Shown here piece after piece: positions 17,880 to 27,943 of a stretch of DNA of 64,000 nt. A program made the translations under genes and the position numbers. Source of the DNA: CAWCDJ01 sp963796485 (GTDB lineage: Bacteria > Acidobacteriota > Terriglobia > Bryobacterales > Bryobacteraceae); the NCBI GenBank assembly GCA_963796485.1, contig CAWCLV010000003.1, positions 310,001-374,000 on the forward strand. The letters run 5' to 3'. How positions within the stretch are numbered: position 1 is the first letter of the stretch; each line of letters opens with the position of its first letter. The notes under the pieces are model-generated. The model saw only the letters and a list, made by a program, of their open reading frames with translations, was not told the DNA's origin and did no database searches.

Positions 17880-20330
17880 ATGAGCACGCTTTTCGAAGAT
17901 CTTCGGTGCGGATTCCGAATTCTCCGGGCCAGTCCGGGGTTGACTGTGACGGCCATCTTCACGCTGGCGCTCGGGATCGCGGCGAATACGACCGTCTTCG
18001 GCTGGATCGACCAGGTGCTGCTCAACCCGATCCCGGGAGTGACGCGGGGCAGCGAACTCGCCTCGATCGAAACAGTCTCACCGCAGGGTGGGCTTCAGAA
18101 CACCGCGTACCGCGATTACCGCGATTATCGAGACGCGCTGACCCAGGTTTCGGGAGTTGCCGCATCCCTGCTAAACGTTTTCACCGCCGGTGACGAACAG
18201 AGCCCCCGCCTGATTTGGGGCGAATACGTGTCCCCGAATTACTTCTCCGTGATGGGTGTAAAGGCCGAATTCGGCCGCACCTTTCTCCCTGGAGAAGTCC
18301 GCGATACGCCCGGTGGACCGCCCGTGGCAATCATCAGCGACCGGTTCTGGCGGAAAACGTTCGACCGCAACCCTCGCGTGATCGGCAGAACCGTGCGGGT
18401 GAACCGGCTGGAGATGACGATCGTGGGCGTGCTCCCGCCCGAATTTCACGGAACCGTGCCCGGGCTGGCGCTGGAGATCTGGCTCCCGGTTTCGCTCGCG
18501 CCGCAGCTGAACGGCCAGGGTCCGTGGCTGCTGGAAGACCGCGGCCAACGCCAGTTCTGGCTCACCGCCCGGCTCCTCCCGGGGGTCCGGATGGAGCAGG
18601 CGCGGGCCGAAATCGAAACCTGCGCGCGGCGGATGGCGCAGGCGAATCCCGCGAGCAGCCACAATTTCGGCGCAACCTTGCTGCCCGTCTGGAAGGGCCA
18701 CAACGGCGCCCAGGGGCTGCTGCGGACCCCCTTGCAGATTCTGATGGCCGTCTGCCTGGTGATGTTCCTCATCGTGGGTGCGAACGTTGCGAATCTGCAG
18801 CTCGCGCGGGGAGCCGTCCGGCAAAAAGAGTTCAGTATCCGGCTCGCGCTCGGCGCCCCGCCATCGCGCCTCATCCGGCAGCTGCTTACGGAGAGCCTCC
18901 TGCTGGCGCTGGCCGGCGCGGTGGCAGGTTCCATGCTCGCCATGTGGTCCGGCGATGCGCTGGTCTGGCTGCTGCCTCCCACCAATCTGCCCGTGGCATT
19001 CACCCTTAGCCTGAACTGGCGGATTCTGACCTTCACGATTCTCCTGTGTGTCGCGGCCGCCGTGCTCACCGGGCTCGCGCCGGCGCTGCATGCGATCCGC
19101 ACCAGCATCAACGATCACCTGAAAGAGAACGGCCGCGGAACCACCGCGAGCGCCGGCGTTCGAAGGACACGCGGGCTCCTGGTGACCGCCGAGGTGGCGC
19201 TCGCCCTGGTGGCCATCGTGGGCACCGGACTGATCTCCCGCAGCTTCTACGCCGCCCGGGCAATCGATCCCGGCATGGACGTCCACAATGTGGCCATGGC
19301 CAAATACTACGTCGAGACGTTCTGCCATACCCGCGAGGAGCGCCAGCAGTTTTCCCTGAGGCTGGCGGACCGGCTCCGCGCGATCCCCGGCGTGACGGCC
19401 GCCGGCTATTCCACCTTCATTCCGCTCGAGTTCGGCGAAGGCAGCGACACGGAGATTCAGGTGCAGGGATACTCGCCGGCGTCGGGCGAAACCGTCCGCG
19501 TGCCGCTCACCAGCGTATCCCCCGGCTACTTCGATGCGCTGCGTATCCCGATTCTGGAAGGCCGCGACTTCCGCGAGCAGGATGACCGCAAGGCCGCCCC
19601 CGTCGTGATCGTGAACCAGGCGTTCGCCCGGCATTACTTCGGCAACGGCCCGGTCCTGGGCCGGAAACTCCGCGGAGGCGGACCGTGGTGCACCGTGGTC
19701 GGCGTGGTTCGCGACGCCAAATATCGCCTCTTGACGGAGGCTCCGACGCCTTTTATCTACACCCCCGCCCGCCAGGTGGGCGGAGGCGAATTCTGGGTGG
19801 CATTTTTCGTTCGGACCGCGGGCCCCGTGGGAAATCTGCGGCCGGCGCTCCTCCGCGAAGCGGCCGCGGTCAATCCCGCAACCCGGGGCAGCGAGTTCGT
19901 ACCCTACGAGGAATGGATCGGCGCTTCGCTCTACCCGCAGCGCGTGGCGGCCACACTGCTTGGCGTCGTGGGGACGATCTCGCTCCTGCTATCCGCGATC
20001 GGCTTGTACAGCGTCCTGGCCTTTACGGTCAGCCAGCGCATGCACGAATTCGGGATCCGGATCGCCCTCGGCGCGCGGCCCATCCATGTGCTCGGCACTA
20101 TGATCAAACAGGGAGTGCTGCTCACCGCGGCCGGATTAGGAGCAGGCTTGTTGATCGCTCTCGCCTCGATGCGGTTCGTCGAGGGGTTCCTCCCGAATCT
20201 GAGAATCGCCGACCCGCAGGTGTTCGCGATGGCGACCCTGATCCTCATGTTCGTGGCGCTGCTCGCCAGTTATCTCCCGGCGAGGCGCGCCACTAAGGTG
20301 GATCCGATGACCGCGCTCCGCCGGGACTAA
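17880..20330 (+). CDS. ADOP-family ABC-type permease (MacB/FtsX-like)
   Basis: 816 residues. An N-terminal transmembrane segment (LTVTAIFTLALGIAANTTVF) leads into a MacB periplasmic-core-like domain. A first FtsX permease domain follows at about 290-410 (NVANLQLARGAVRQKEFSIR), then a second periplasmic domain and a second FtsX domain at the end (RMHEFGIRIALGARP, finishing PARRATKVDPMTALRRD). This duplicated layout without an ATPase gene nearby is the acidobacterial duplicated orphan permease pattern. The cognate ATPase and cargo are unknown. Confidence 0.92.
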   Translation: MSTLFEDLRCGFRILRASPGLTVTAIFTLALGIAANTTVFGWIDQVLLNPIPGVTRGSELASIETVSPQGGLQNTAYRDYRDYRDALTQVSGVAASLLNVFTAGDEQSPRLIWGEYVSPNYFSVMGVKAEFGRTFLPGEVRDTPGGPPVAIISDRFWRKTFDRNPRVIGRTVRVNRLEMTIVGVLPPEFHGTVPGLALEIWLPVSLAPQLNGQGPWLLEDRGQRQFWLTARLLPGVRMEQARAEIETCARRMAQANPASSHNFGATLLPVWKGHNGAQGLLRTPLQILMAVCLVMFLIVGANVANLQLARGAVRQKEFSIRLALGAPPSRLIRQLLTESLLLALAGAVAGSMLAMWSGDALVWLLPPTNLPVAFTLSLNWRILTFTILLCVAAAVLTGLAPALHAIRTSINDHLKENGRGTTASAGVRRTRGLLVTAEVALALVAIVGTGLISRSFYAARAIDPGMDVHNVAMAKYYVETFCHTREERQQFSLRLADRLRAIPGVTAAGYSTFIPLEFGEGSDTEIQVQGYSPASGETVRVPLTSVSPGYFDALRIPILEGRDFREQDDRKAAPVVIVNQAFARHYFGNGPVLGRKLRGGGPWCTVVGVVRDAKYRLLTEAPTPFIYTPARQVGGGEFWVAFFVRTAGPVGNLRPALLREAAAVNPATRGSEFVPYEEWIGASLYPQRVAATLLGVVGTISLLLSAIGLYSVLAFTVSQRMHEFGIRIALGARPIHVLGTMIKQGVLLTAAGLGAGLLIALASMRFVEGFLPNLRIADPQVFAMATLILMFVALLASYLPARRATKVDPMTALRRD

Positions 20331-20334
20331 GCGA

Positions 20335-21651
20335 TCACGCTTTCGCCAAAGCATCCGCGTGAAGCTGGATTTTCCGGATCGCCCCGGCGATTCTGTCCAT
20401 CGACTCGCGAGAGGCCAGCAGCATCGTCTGCACGAACCAGACGGCCTCTTCGCAGAGCCGGTCGTTCTCCGGGCAGCGGTTCCGCGCCTCGAAGGCCGCG
20501 ATCTCTTTACCGGAGTAGATTCGCTGGTAACCGCGCGATTGCAGCGCCTCCTTCAGGAACGGCTGCGTGTTCAGCGGGCTGTATCCACCCGACGCGGGAA
20601 TGCCTTCGGCGGCCAGCGCTTTCAGGAAAGCCGCCCGTGGCAGGCCCGCAAAGCGGTCCCTCTCGTACCGGAACATATACAGGTGGTACGCGTTGCGGGT
20701 GCATCCCTCGTACATCCGTTCCGGCGCGATGCCGGGTATCTCCTTCAGCACCGAAGTCAAATACGATGCGTTTGCGGTGCGGGTCCGGGCCTGCGCTTCG
20801 ATGCGGGTCATCTGTGCCATCAGCAGCGCGGCCTGAAACTCCGTCATCCGCAAGTTGCAGCCACTGGTCCGGTAAGCGAAATTGCCGGGTAGGGGCCGGG
20901 TGCCGCTGCCGTTGTTGTGGAATACGTAGCAGCGCTCGCGAAGGTCTTCATCGTCGGTCAGGATGGCGCCGCCTTCCCCGGAATTCAGATTCTTGGAGGC
21001 CTGGAAACTGAAGCAGCCGGCTTTGCCGAACGTCCCGACTTTTCTCCCGCGCCACTCGGCCAGGTGCGCCTGGCAGGCGTCTTCGAGCACCGGGACGCCG
21101 TGGCGCGCGGCCGTCGCCAGAATGGCATCCAGGTCGCAAACGTTCCCGCCGAGGTGCACCGGAATGATCGCCCGCGTGCGCGGCGTGATGGCGGCGTCGA
21201 GTTTCCGGGCGTCCATCTGGAACGTCTCTGGGTCGGTATCGACGAACACCGGCAGCGCGTACTGGCGCAGCACGGCGTTCACCGTGGCGACGAACGTATA
21301 CGGCGGCACGATGACTTCGTCGCCGGGCTCGATCCCCATGGCGTTCAGGCTGGTGAAGAGCGCGCTGGTTCCGTTGGCCGTGGCGAGACAGGTCTTCGCT
21401 CCCGTCAGTTCAGCATAAGCCTGTTCGAACCGCGCGACGGCTTTGCCGTTGCCGCGGTACCAGCGGCCGCTGCGCAGCGTTTCGAGAATCGCCCGTTCCT
21501 CCGTCTGGCCGATCACCGGCCAGGAGGGGAACGGCTCGGGGTGCGCTTTCGCGCCGCCGAGCAGGGCGGGGCGGTCCCCTGCGGTATCCGCGGAGAGGGC
21601 CGCCCCGGCCAGGGGTGCGGCTGCCAGGAACGATCGTCGGGTCGGGCGCAT
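20335..21651 (-). CDS. DegT/DnrJ/EryC1-family aminotransferase with Tat signal
   Basis: 438 residues, start chosen at ATG with AAAGGGGGA upstream. The N-terminus has TRRSFLAAAPLAGAALSA, a twin-arginine signal. The PLP-dependent fold is clear: GTSALFTSLNAMGI, VIVPPYTFVATVNAVL, EDACQAHLAEW, and the PLP lysine in FSFQASKNLNSGEGGAILTD. Family members usually aminate keto-sugars in the cytoplasm, so the export signal is unusual. It is divergent from the ceramidase gene, and a second Tat-type relative follows that gene. Confidence 0.85.
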   Translation of the reverse strand: MRPTRRSFLAAAPLAGAALSADTAGDRPALLGGAKAHPEPFPSWPVIGQTEERAILETLRSGRWYRGNGKAVARFEQAYAELTGAKTCLATANGTSALFTSLNAMGIEPGDEVIVPPYTFVATVNAVLRQYALPVFVDTDPETFQMDARKLDAAITPRTRAIIPVHLGGNVCDLDAILATAARHGVPVLEDACQAHLAEWRGRKVGTFGKAGCFSFQASKNLNSGEGGAILTDDEDLRERCYVFHNNGSGTRPLPGNFAYRTSGCNLRMTEFQAALLMAQMTRIEAQARTRTANASYLTSVLKEIPGIAPERMYEGCTRNAYHLYMFRYERDRFAGLPRAAFLKALAAEGIPASGGYSPLNTQPFLKEALQSRGYQRIYSGKEIAAFEARNRCPENDRLCEEAVWFVQTMLLASRESMDRIAGAIRKIQLHADALAKA

Positions 21652-21704
21652 AAATCCCCCTTTCGTGCCATGCACGATATAAACTTATACCCAACAGAGC
21701 TGCG

Positions 21705-23039
21705 ATGAGAACCCTCATTTTGCTTTTGCTCTCCGCGGCCGGCCTATCCGGCGCGGGTCTGAGGGCCGGAGCCGGGCGCGTGGACATCACGCCGGCCGGT
21801 CCCATCTGGATGTCCGGATATGCCGCCCGCACACACCCGTCCGATGGAGTGTTGCTGCGGCTTTGGGCCAAAGCGCTTGCCATCGAAAGCGGGCCGGGAA
21901 AGCGGATCGTCATCGTCACCGCGGATGTGGTCGGGTTTCCGCGCGAGGTGGCCGACGAGGTCGCTTTCCGCGCGAAGAAGCAGTACGGGCTGGAGCGGTC
22001 GCAACTCCTGATCAACGCCAGCCATACCCACACCGGCCCGGTGGTCTGGTCGAACCTGGACAACCTGACGGTCTTTCCGCCGGCCGAGCAGGCGAAACTG
22101 GTCGAATACCAGCACGTCTTCTCGGACGCACTGGTCAAGGCCGTTGGCGCGGCCATCGCCGACCTGGCGCCCGCCACGGTGGAGTACGGCGGGGGCTCGG
22201 CCGCATTCGCCGCGAATCGCAGGCAATCCACAGCTACCGGCGTGAAGATCGGGATCGACCCGAACGGGCCCGTGGATCACAGCGTCCCTATCCTGAAGAT
22301 CACCGGAGCCGGCGGCAAGCTGCGCGCCGTGCTCTTCGGCTATGCGTGCCATAACACGACGCTGACCCAGGATACTTACCAACTGAGCGGCGACTGGGCC
22401 GGATTTGCGTCGGCGGAACTCGAGAGCCGGCATCCCGGCACGACCGCACTCTTCCTCGAACTGTGCGGCGCGGACCAGAACCCCAACCCGCGCGGCACGG
22501 TGGAACTGGCGCGGCAGCACGGCGAGGCCATGGCCGCGGAGGTGGACCGCGTAATCTCCGCGCGCATGACGCCGGTAGCCGGGCCGGTCCGCTCCGCCTT
22601 CCGCCTCACGGTTCTCCAGTTGGCCCCGCGCACCCGCCAGGGCCTGGAAGCGGAGTTGCAGAGCAAGGTGGCGGCGCAGGCACGCCGCGCGCGGATGATG
22701 CTGACGGCCCTTGACGCCGGCAAGACCATCGACCGCATCGACTACCCCGTGCAGGCCGTTCGCTTCGGCCGCGCGCTGACCCTGGTGGCCCTCGGCGGCG
22801 AAGTAGTGGTGGACTACGACCTGCGCATCCACCGCGAGTACCCCGGCGAGCCGCTCATCGCGGCCGGATATTCGAACGACGTCATGTGCTACATTCCGAC
22901 CGCGCGGGTGCTCCGCGAGGGCGGCTACGAACCGGTGGACAGCATGATCTACTACGGGCAGTCCGGACCGTTCGCCGGCGATGTGGAAGACCGTGTGATG
23001 GCGGCGGTGCACCGCGTCATGAAGGACGTGGGGCGCTAA
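21705..23039 (+). CDS. Secreted neutral/alkaline ceramidase-like hydrolase
   Basis: 444 residues with a signal peptide (LILLLLSAAGLSGAG). GRVDITPAGPIWMSGYAAR, INASHTHTGPVVW and LFGYACHNTTLT match the N-terminal catalytic domain of neutral ceramidases (PF04734), whose histidines bind zinc. It lacks the C-terminal immunoglobulin-like domain of full ceramidases (those are about 650-750 residues). It probably hydrolyses an N-acyl amide in the periplasm or outside, but the lipid substrate is unproven. It is followed 28 bases later by a Tat-type aminotransferase gene in the same direction. Confidence 0.85.
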   Translation: MRTLILLLLSAAGLSGAGLRAGAGRVDITPAGPIWMSGYAARTHPSDGVLLRLWAKALAIESGPGKRIVIVTADVVGFPREVADEVAFRAKKQYGLERSQLLINASHTHTGPVVWSNLDNLTVFPPAEQAKLVEYQHVFSDALVKAVGAAIADLAPATVEYGGGSAAFAANRRQSTATGVKIGIDPNGPVDHSVPILKITGAGGKLRAVLFGYACHNTTLTQDTYQLSGDWAGFASAELESRHPGTTALFLELCGADQNPNPRGTVELARQHGEAMAAEVDRVISARMTPVAGPVRSAFRLTVLQLAPRTRQGLEAELQSKVAAQARRARMMLTALDAGKTIDRIDYPVQAVRFGRALTLVALGGEVVVDYDLRIHREYPGEPLIAAGYSNDVMCYIPTARVLREGGYEPVDSMIYYGQSGPFAGDVEDRVMAAVHRVMKDVGR

Positions 23040-23066
23040 ACTCAATCGGCAAAGGAGGTCTCTCCC

Positions 23067-24368
23067 ATGGATCGCAGAACTTTCCTGGCAACCGCCGCCG
23101 CGGCGGGCCTGACTGGCGCGAGTGCTTCCCCGCAACTGGCGGTGGACGGCGGAACTCCGGTTCGTTCCCAACCGCTCGGGACCGCCAACTGGGGTCCGCT
23201 GTACTATGACGACAAGGAACAGACGCAGCTTTCGCAGGTTCTCGAAAGCCGCAAGCCGTTCCGCTTCGCCAACCCGCTCGACAAGTCGAAGGTGGCGATC
23301 TTCGAAAACGAATACGCCGCGCGCATGCAGATGAAGTACGCGCTGGCGGTGACCTCCGGGACAGCGGCTCTTCACGTTGCCATGGCGGCACTCGAGGTGG
23401 GCCCCGGAGACGAGGTCATCATTCCCGCGTGGACCTGGTACTCGTGCTATTCCGCGGTGATCCAGGTAGGCGCGCTCCCGGTTTTTGCCGAGATCGACGA
23501 GTCGTTCAACATCGATCCCGCGGATATCGAGCGCCACATCACGCCGCAGACCCGGGCGATCATGGCGGTCCACCTGCAAGGCAACCCCGCCGATATGGAC
23601 CCGATCCTCGCTCTCGCCCGCAAGCACAATCTCAAGGTGCTGGAAGACTCCAGCCAGAGCGTGGGCGCCAGCTATAAGGGCCGCCCGCTCGGCTCAATGG
23701 GCGATATCGCGATCTACAGCCTGCAACAGAGCAAGACGATTACCGCCGGAGAGGGCGGCGCGGTGGTGACCAACGATCCGTATCTCTTCGAGCGCGCCGT
23801 CCGCTTCCACGACGTCACCGTGCGCCGCGACTTTCCCGCCAAACTGCACTACATGCCGGGACTGAACTACCGGATGAACGAGTTCACCGGCGGCGTTCTG
23901 CTGGCGCAATTACGAAAGCTGGATACGATCATCGGCGACGTGCGGCGCAACGCGCGCCGCGTCTACGAAGGCGTCCAGGACCTCCCCGGCGTCCACCTGC
24001 GCCGTTTGCCCGACCCGGCGGGCGAACTCGGCACCGGCATTTTCCTGGGCTTCCGCTCCGCTGAGGAATGCAAGCGATACTCCCAGGCAATGAAGGCGGA
24101 GGGCGTTCCCGTATCCGGGCCGAACGGCTCGATCGCCCTTCCCATCGTTCCGGAAATCGAGCAGAAGGTCACGGCGATCCCCAGGTGGCCCTCGTTCGCC
24201 TCGGAGCGCGGCCAATCGATCCGCTATGGCCGCGAGTGCTGCCCGCGAACCATCGACATCCTCGGCCGTTTTGCCGGCGTCATGATGGGGCCGAAGTACA
24301 CGAAGCGCGATACCGACGACGCCGTCGCTGCGATTCGCAAGGTTTACCCGGCGATTATGCGCGCCTGA
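23067..24368 (+). CDS. DegT/DnrJ/EryC1-family aminotransferase with Tat signal
   Basis: 433 residues; AAAGGAGG precedes the ATG. MDRRTFLATAAAAGLTGASA is a twin-arginine signal. PLP-fold motifs include TSGTAALHVAMAALEVGPGD, DEVIIPAWTWYSCYSAVI, EDSSQSVGASYKGRPLGSMG and the PLP lysine in QQSKTITAGEGGAVVTND. It is related to, but not a recent duplicate of, the enzyme at 20335-21651. It probably shares a transcript with the ceramidase-like gene. The amino acceptor is not inferable. Confidence 0.87.
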   Translation: MDRRTFLATAAAAGLTGASASPQLAVDGGTPVRSQPLGTANWGPLYYDDKEQTQLSQVLESRKPFRFANPLDKSKVAIFENEYAARMQMKYALAVTSGTAALHVAMAALEVGPGDEVIIPAWTWYSCYSAVIQVGALPVFAEIDESFNIDPADIERHITPQTRAIMAVHLQGNPADMDPILALARKHNLKVLEDSSQSVGASYKGRPLGSMGDIAIYSLQQSKTITAGEGGAVVTNDPYLFERAVRFHDVTVRRDFPAKLHYMPGLNYRMNEFTGGVLLAQLRKLDTIIGDVRRNARRVYEGVQDLPGVHLRRLPDPAGELGTGIFLGFRSAEECKRYSQAMKAEGVPVSGPNGSIALPIVPEIEQKVTAIPRWPSFASERGQSIRYGRECCPRTIDILGRFAGVMMGPKYTKRDTDDAVAAIRKVYPAIMRA

Positions 24369-24388
24369 AACGGCGCAGCGGGCGCCGC

Positions 24389-26947
24389 CTATTTCGCGCT
24401 CAGCAGGTTGGCGAACAACCGGTAAGCGCCCGGCACGCCCGCCGGCAACTGCCGGAACCACGAATACGACGTGAAGATGTAAACGCCCTTTCCGTAGTGC
24501 GTCCACAACTCGCCGCCTTCGAGAGGCTTTTCGCCGGGGTCGCCCGACGAGAGCACCGTCTGGTAGCGGGGGTCCCAGTGGGTCGCGAACAGCAGGCCCC
24601 TTTCCTGCACCCAGCCTTCGAAGTCTTTCCCGGTGATCTGGTTCGGCGTATGGAGGAGCGGGCTATCCGGATGTGGAAAGGTCACGGGCGCTTGCTCCAC
24701 CGTTACGCGGTAGGCGTTGCTGCCCGGAATCGTGATGGGGTACGGCCCGATATTCGATTCGGGAATGTTCGACTGGTTCTGCCCGCCGGGCCCACCGCGC
24801 GCGCCTTCGCCGCTCTGGTACTGCACCACGTAAGTGCCGCCGTTGCGCACGTAATCCATCAGGCGCGGCTGGCTGGCCTTCACGTCCGGGCGCACGCTGT
24901 ACGCGCGGATTCCCGCCACGATCGCGTCGAAACGCGACAGATCGCCCTGCTCGAGGTCGGACGGGCTGAGCAGTGTGACGTCCAACCCTATCTGCCGGAG
25001 CGCATCCGGCATCTCGTCGCCGGCGCCCATGATGTAGCCGATCTTGTGCGCGGTGACTTTGATGTCCGCGCGCACCAGGTTCAGCTCCGACGCCGGAAAG
25101 ACCGCCTGCGTGGGAATGTGCGGGTACTCGATCAGCTCCATCCCGACCGCCACCTCGCGCCCGCCGATGGTGGCGACCGCCGGCATGGCCGCGTCGCTTG
25201 CCCCCGCCGGCGGCGTCACCGTGAAGTGCAGTTCCTGCTGTTCGCCGCTCACCGCGACCTGGAACGGCTGCGACCTCGGCTCGACCTTCCAGCCCGGCGG
25301 CGGATCGAGGCGCAACTCGCCCGCGGCTTTCGCGATGTTGGCCTTCACCGCCACCTGCACACTCCGCGGCCCTGCCGTGGGGAAGATGGTGTGGGGGGCG
25401 GAGCGCTCCACGGAGACCGGTGGAACGATCAGCACCGGCCGGTCGCGCTCGCCCTGCGCGCGGTCCGCATAACGGTAGTGCACCGGGCAGAGCAGTTCGA
25501 TGGGCGTCCCGTCCACCGAGAGCAGCAGGCGCACGTGCACGGCGGGCGGGTTCTGCGGAAGCCCGATCAACTGTTGATCGTCCACGGAATAAGCGTCGCC
25601 TACCGGCGGCTTGACCAGCCAGTACGGCTGCGAATAAGGTTCGGTGGCAGGAACGGTGCGGCTGAATGCGACGGACGCGCTCTGGTTGTACCCGAGGTTG
25701 GCCGGCTTGACATCGAGCGGCGCCTGGAACATACCTTCTACCTGGCCTCCCTCGAACGTCACCTGCGAATGCGAGCGGTTGAGAACCGTCGTGGTGAACG
25801 CCATGGGGGACCCGGGGATGAACTCGGGCGCGTGCGCCTGCGCGTCGGCCCAGATCCCGGCGCACATGGAAACGGTCTCATCCAGTTCCGCCAGTTTCTC
25901 TTTTGCGCGCGGATCCGGGATCGCCGCGATCAATGTCCGCACCTTGAGCAGCAGCGGAATCGTTCGGTCCGGATGCTCCGGCTCGAAAGTGCGGATCGCC
26001 TCCGCGAGATCCGCGGCGATGGCCGGTCCGGGCTGCGGGAAACGGCCCGCCCAGGAAGTATCGATTCCCTCGAAAAGATCGTTCGCCGCGGGGGCCCCCT
26101 CCACCAGTTCGAACGGAGTGACCGAGGCGCCCGGGCGGCGCATCGCGCCCGTCCCCTGGCTGTGATGCATGCTGCGGCTCAGCACCGCGATCTCTTCGTA
26201 CGAATACCCGAGGACCGGATTAAACTGCCCGGTTTCCGCCTCGCCCGCCTTGGGCGGAGCCTTTGCCGGCTGGACGCCGCCGCGCCCGCCGAAGTAATTG
26301 GCGTGGACCAGACGCTTGGGCTGCCACGGCTGAACGTAGCGAAGCTGTTCGGGGAAGCGCTTGGGGTCGCCCGCGGCATCGAAGGCCTCCCGTCCCAGAA
26401 TGGCCGAAGCCTGGTGCTGGCCGTGGCCGTCGCGCGGCGTGCCGCTGAAGCACAGGATCACCGCGTCCGGCTGAAATCTGCGGATGATCCAGACGACATC
26501 GGAGAGGATGCGTTCGTGGCCCCATTTCTGCATGGTCTCGGAGGCTGTTTTCGTGAAACCGAAATCGATCGCGCGGGTGAAAAATTGTTCGGCGCCATCG
26601 ATCCGGCGCGCATCCCGCAGTTCCTGCGTCCGAATGATCCCCAGTTCGGGACCCTGTTCGGAACCGATCAGATTCTGCCCGCCCTCGCCCCGGGTGAGCG
26701 AAAGATAAGCAGTTCGCATATGCCGGCCTCGTGCGAAATATGCCAGCACGGCTGTGCGTTCGTCGTCAGGATGGGCCGCGATCATCAGCACCCTGCCCAG
26801 TTCGTTCAGGCTGCGAAGAGACTGTTCGACCTCCGGTGTTCCGGAGAACGGCCGCTGCGCGGCCAGTGGTGAGGACGCCAGCAAGAATAAAGCAACAGTC
26901 AGGAACCTGGCAAGGGGATTGCTCGTCCGAGTCATTGGTAGAACCAT
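24389..26947 (-). CDS. Secreted PIG-L-family deacetylase with long C-terminal region
   Basis: 852 residues; starts at 26947 or 26935 are both possible and neither has a clear ribosome binding site. A signal peptide (FLTVALFLLASSPLAAQ) is followed by the PIG-L/LmbE zinc motif AAHPDDE, then DAVILCFSGTPRDGHGQHQASA with the third ligand. The zinc deacetylase covers about 50-290. The large remainder has beta-rich domains and ends in a GATase-like part (YQSGEGARGGPGGQNQSN, then GGELWTHYGKGVYIFTSY). Long secreted forms are common in acidobacteria. The substrate could be an N-acetylated glycan or glycolipid. Confidence 0.85.
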   Translation of the reverse strand: MVLPMTRTSNPLARFLTVALFLLASSPLAAQRPFSGTPEVEQSLRSLNELGRVLMIAAHPDDERTAVLAYFARGRHMRTAYLSLTRGEGGQNLIGSEQGPELGIIRTQELRDARRIDGAEQFFTRAIDFGFTKTASETMQKWGHERILSDVVWIIRRFQPDAVILCFSGTPRDGHGQHQASAILGREAFDAAGDPKRFPEQLRYVQPWQPKRLVHANYFGGRGGVQPAKAPPKAGEAETGQFNPVLGYSYEEIAVLSRSMHHSQGTGAMRRPGASVTPFELVEGAPAANDLFEGIDTSWAGRFPQPGPAIAADLAEAIRTFEPEHPDRTIPLLLKVRTLIAAIPDPRAKEKLAELDETVSMCAGIWADAQAHAPEFIPGSPMAFTTTVLNRSHSQVTFEGGQVEGMFQAPLDVKPANLGYNQSASVAFSRTVPATEPYSQPYWLVKPPVGDAYSVDDQQLIGLPQNPPAVHVRLLLSVDGTPIELLCPVHYRYADRAQGERDRPVLIVPPVSVERSAPHTIFPTAGPRSVQVAVKANIAKAAGELRLDPPPGWKVEPRSQPFQVAVSGEQQELHFTVTPPAGASDAAMPAVATIGGREVAVGMELIEYPHIPTQAVFPASELNLVRADIKVTAHKIGYIMGAGDEMPDALRQIGLDVTLLSPSDLEQGDLSRFDAIVAGIRAYSVRPDVKASQPRLMDYVRNGGTYVVQYQSGEGARGGPGGQNQSNIPESNIGPYPITIPGSNAYRVTVEQAPVTFPHPDSPLLHTPNQITGKDFEGWVQERGLLFATHWDPRYQTVLSSGDPGEKPLEGGELWTHYGKGVYIFTSYSWFRQLPAGVPGAYRLFANLLSAK

Positions 26948-27019
26948 TCTACGATGCGAGTTAGAGTGCCGCGAATCGTGAGTTAGAGACCGAACCTGGG
27001 AGTGGTTTGGGAGGGGTCC

Positions 27020-27934
27020 ATGAGAGCTGTGCGCGCCGTAGGCGGCTTCGTTTCCGCTCTTCGTAATTCTCGGAATTTGCCTTCGCGCCTGCGAAGGCCC
27101 CAGCCCCCACCCGGTCCGCCTAAAATCGGGATTGCCCTCGGCGGTGGTTTCGCCCGTGGAATTGCCCATGCCGGCGTGCTCTCGGTCCTTGAGCAAAGCC
27201 AGATTCCCATTTACTGCGTCGCCGGCGTCAGCGCGGGGTCAATCGTTGCCGCGGCTTATGCCAGCGGCGCCACGCCCGGGGAGATTGCCGCCGCCGGATG
27301 CGCCATGCGTTTCGGCGACATCGCGCGCTGGAGCCTCTGCCGGATGGGGTTTGTCGTCAGCGAGCGGATGAAGCACTTTCTCGAGAAGCTGCTGAAACGC
27401 TATCGCTTCGAAGAGATGCGAATGCCGCTCGGCGTGGTCGCCACCGACCTCTCGTCCGGCGAACCGGTCGAGTTCCGCGATTCCGGCGACGTCTTCCTGC
27501 CGATTCGCGCCAGTTGCTCTTATCCCGGCCTCTTTCAGCCGGTCCGATGCGAAGACCGGTTGCTGGTCGATGGCGCCATGAGCACGGAAATCCCGGCCGC
27601 CCTGGTCCGCAGATTGGGGGCCACGCACGTCCTCTCGGTGCACCTGCCGGCGCAGGACCGCGCCTTTCCGTCGAACGTTTTTCAGGTGGTGAACCGCTGC
27701 TTTCAGATCATGCAGATCCGTACCGAGAGCTCCTGGCGCGGGCAGAGCGACCTGGTGATAGCGCCGGACGTGCGGTCGATCGAATGGGACGGCTTCGGCT
27801 GCGGTCCCGACTTGCTGAAGGCGGGCGAGGCCGCGGCGGCGTTGGCCATTCCGCACATCCGGAAATGGCTGAACGGAGAGCATGTCGAGGCTTTGGTGCG
27901 CAGCCCGGAATGGCTTCCCGCCAGGCAGGGTTAA
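27020..27934 (+). CDS. Patatin-like phospholipase/esterase
   Basis: 304 residues from an ATG preceded by GGGAGGGG. The glycine-rich oxyanion element GIALGGGFARGIAHAG, the nucleophile elbow AGVSAGS (S71) and the dyad aspartate in LLVDGAMS (about residue 183) define the patatin fold of bacterial RssA-type proteins. No signal peptide is seen, so it likely acts on membrane lipids from the cytoplasm. The TonB-receptor gene starts only 9 bases after its stop. Confidence 0.92.
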   Translation: MRAVRAVGGFVSALRNSRNLPSRLRRPQPPPGPPKIGIALGGGFARGIAHAGVLSVLEQSQIPIYCVAGVSAGSIVAAAYASGATPGEIAAAGCAMRFGDIARWSLCRMGFVVSERMKHFLEKLLKRYRFEEMRMPLGVVATDLSSGEPVEFRDSGDVFLPIRASCSYPGLFQPVRCEDRLLVDGAMSTEIPAALVRRLGATHVLSVHLPAQDRAFPSNVFQVVNRCFQIMQIRTESSWRGQSDLVIAPDVRSIEWDGFGCGPDLLKAGEAAAALAIPHIRKWLNGEHVEALVRSPEWLPARQG

Positions 27935-27943
27935 AATGATGAC

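Noticed and set aside
24068..26872. Long + strand open frame of 934 codons opposite the PIG-L gene
   Set aside because: Codon pattern and residue content (Arg/His/Ala-rich, no domain) are those of the antisense of a high-GC gene; the - strand frame has a signal peptide and PIG-L motifs.
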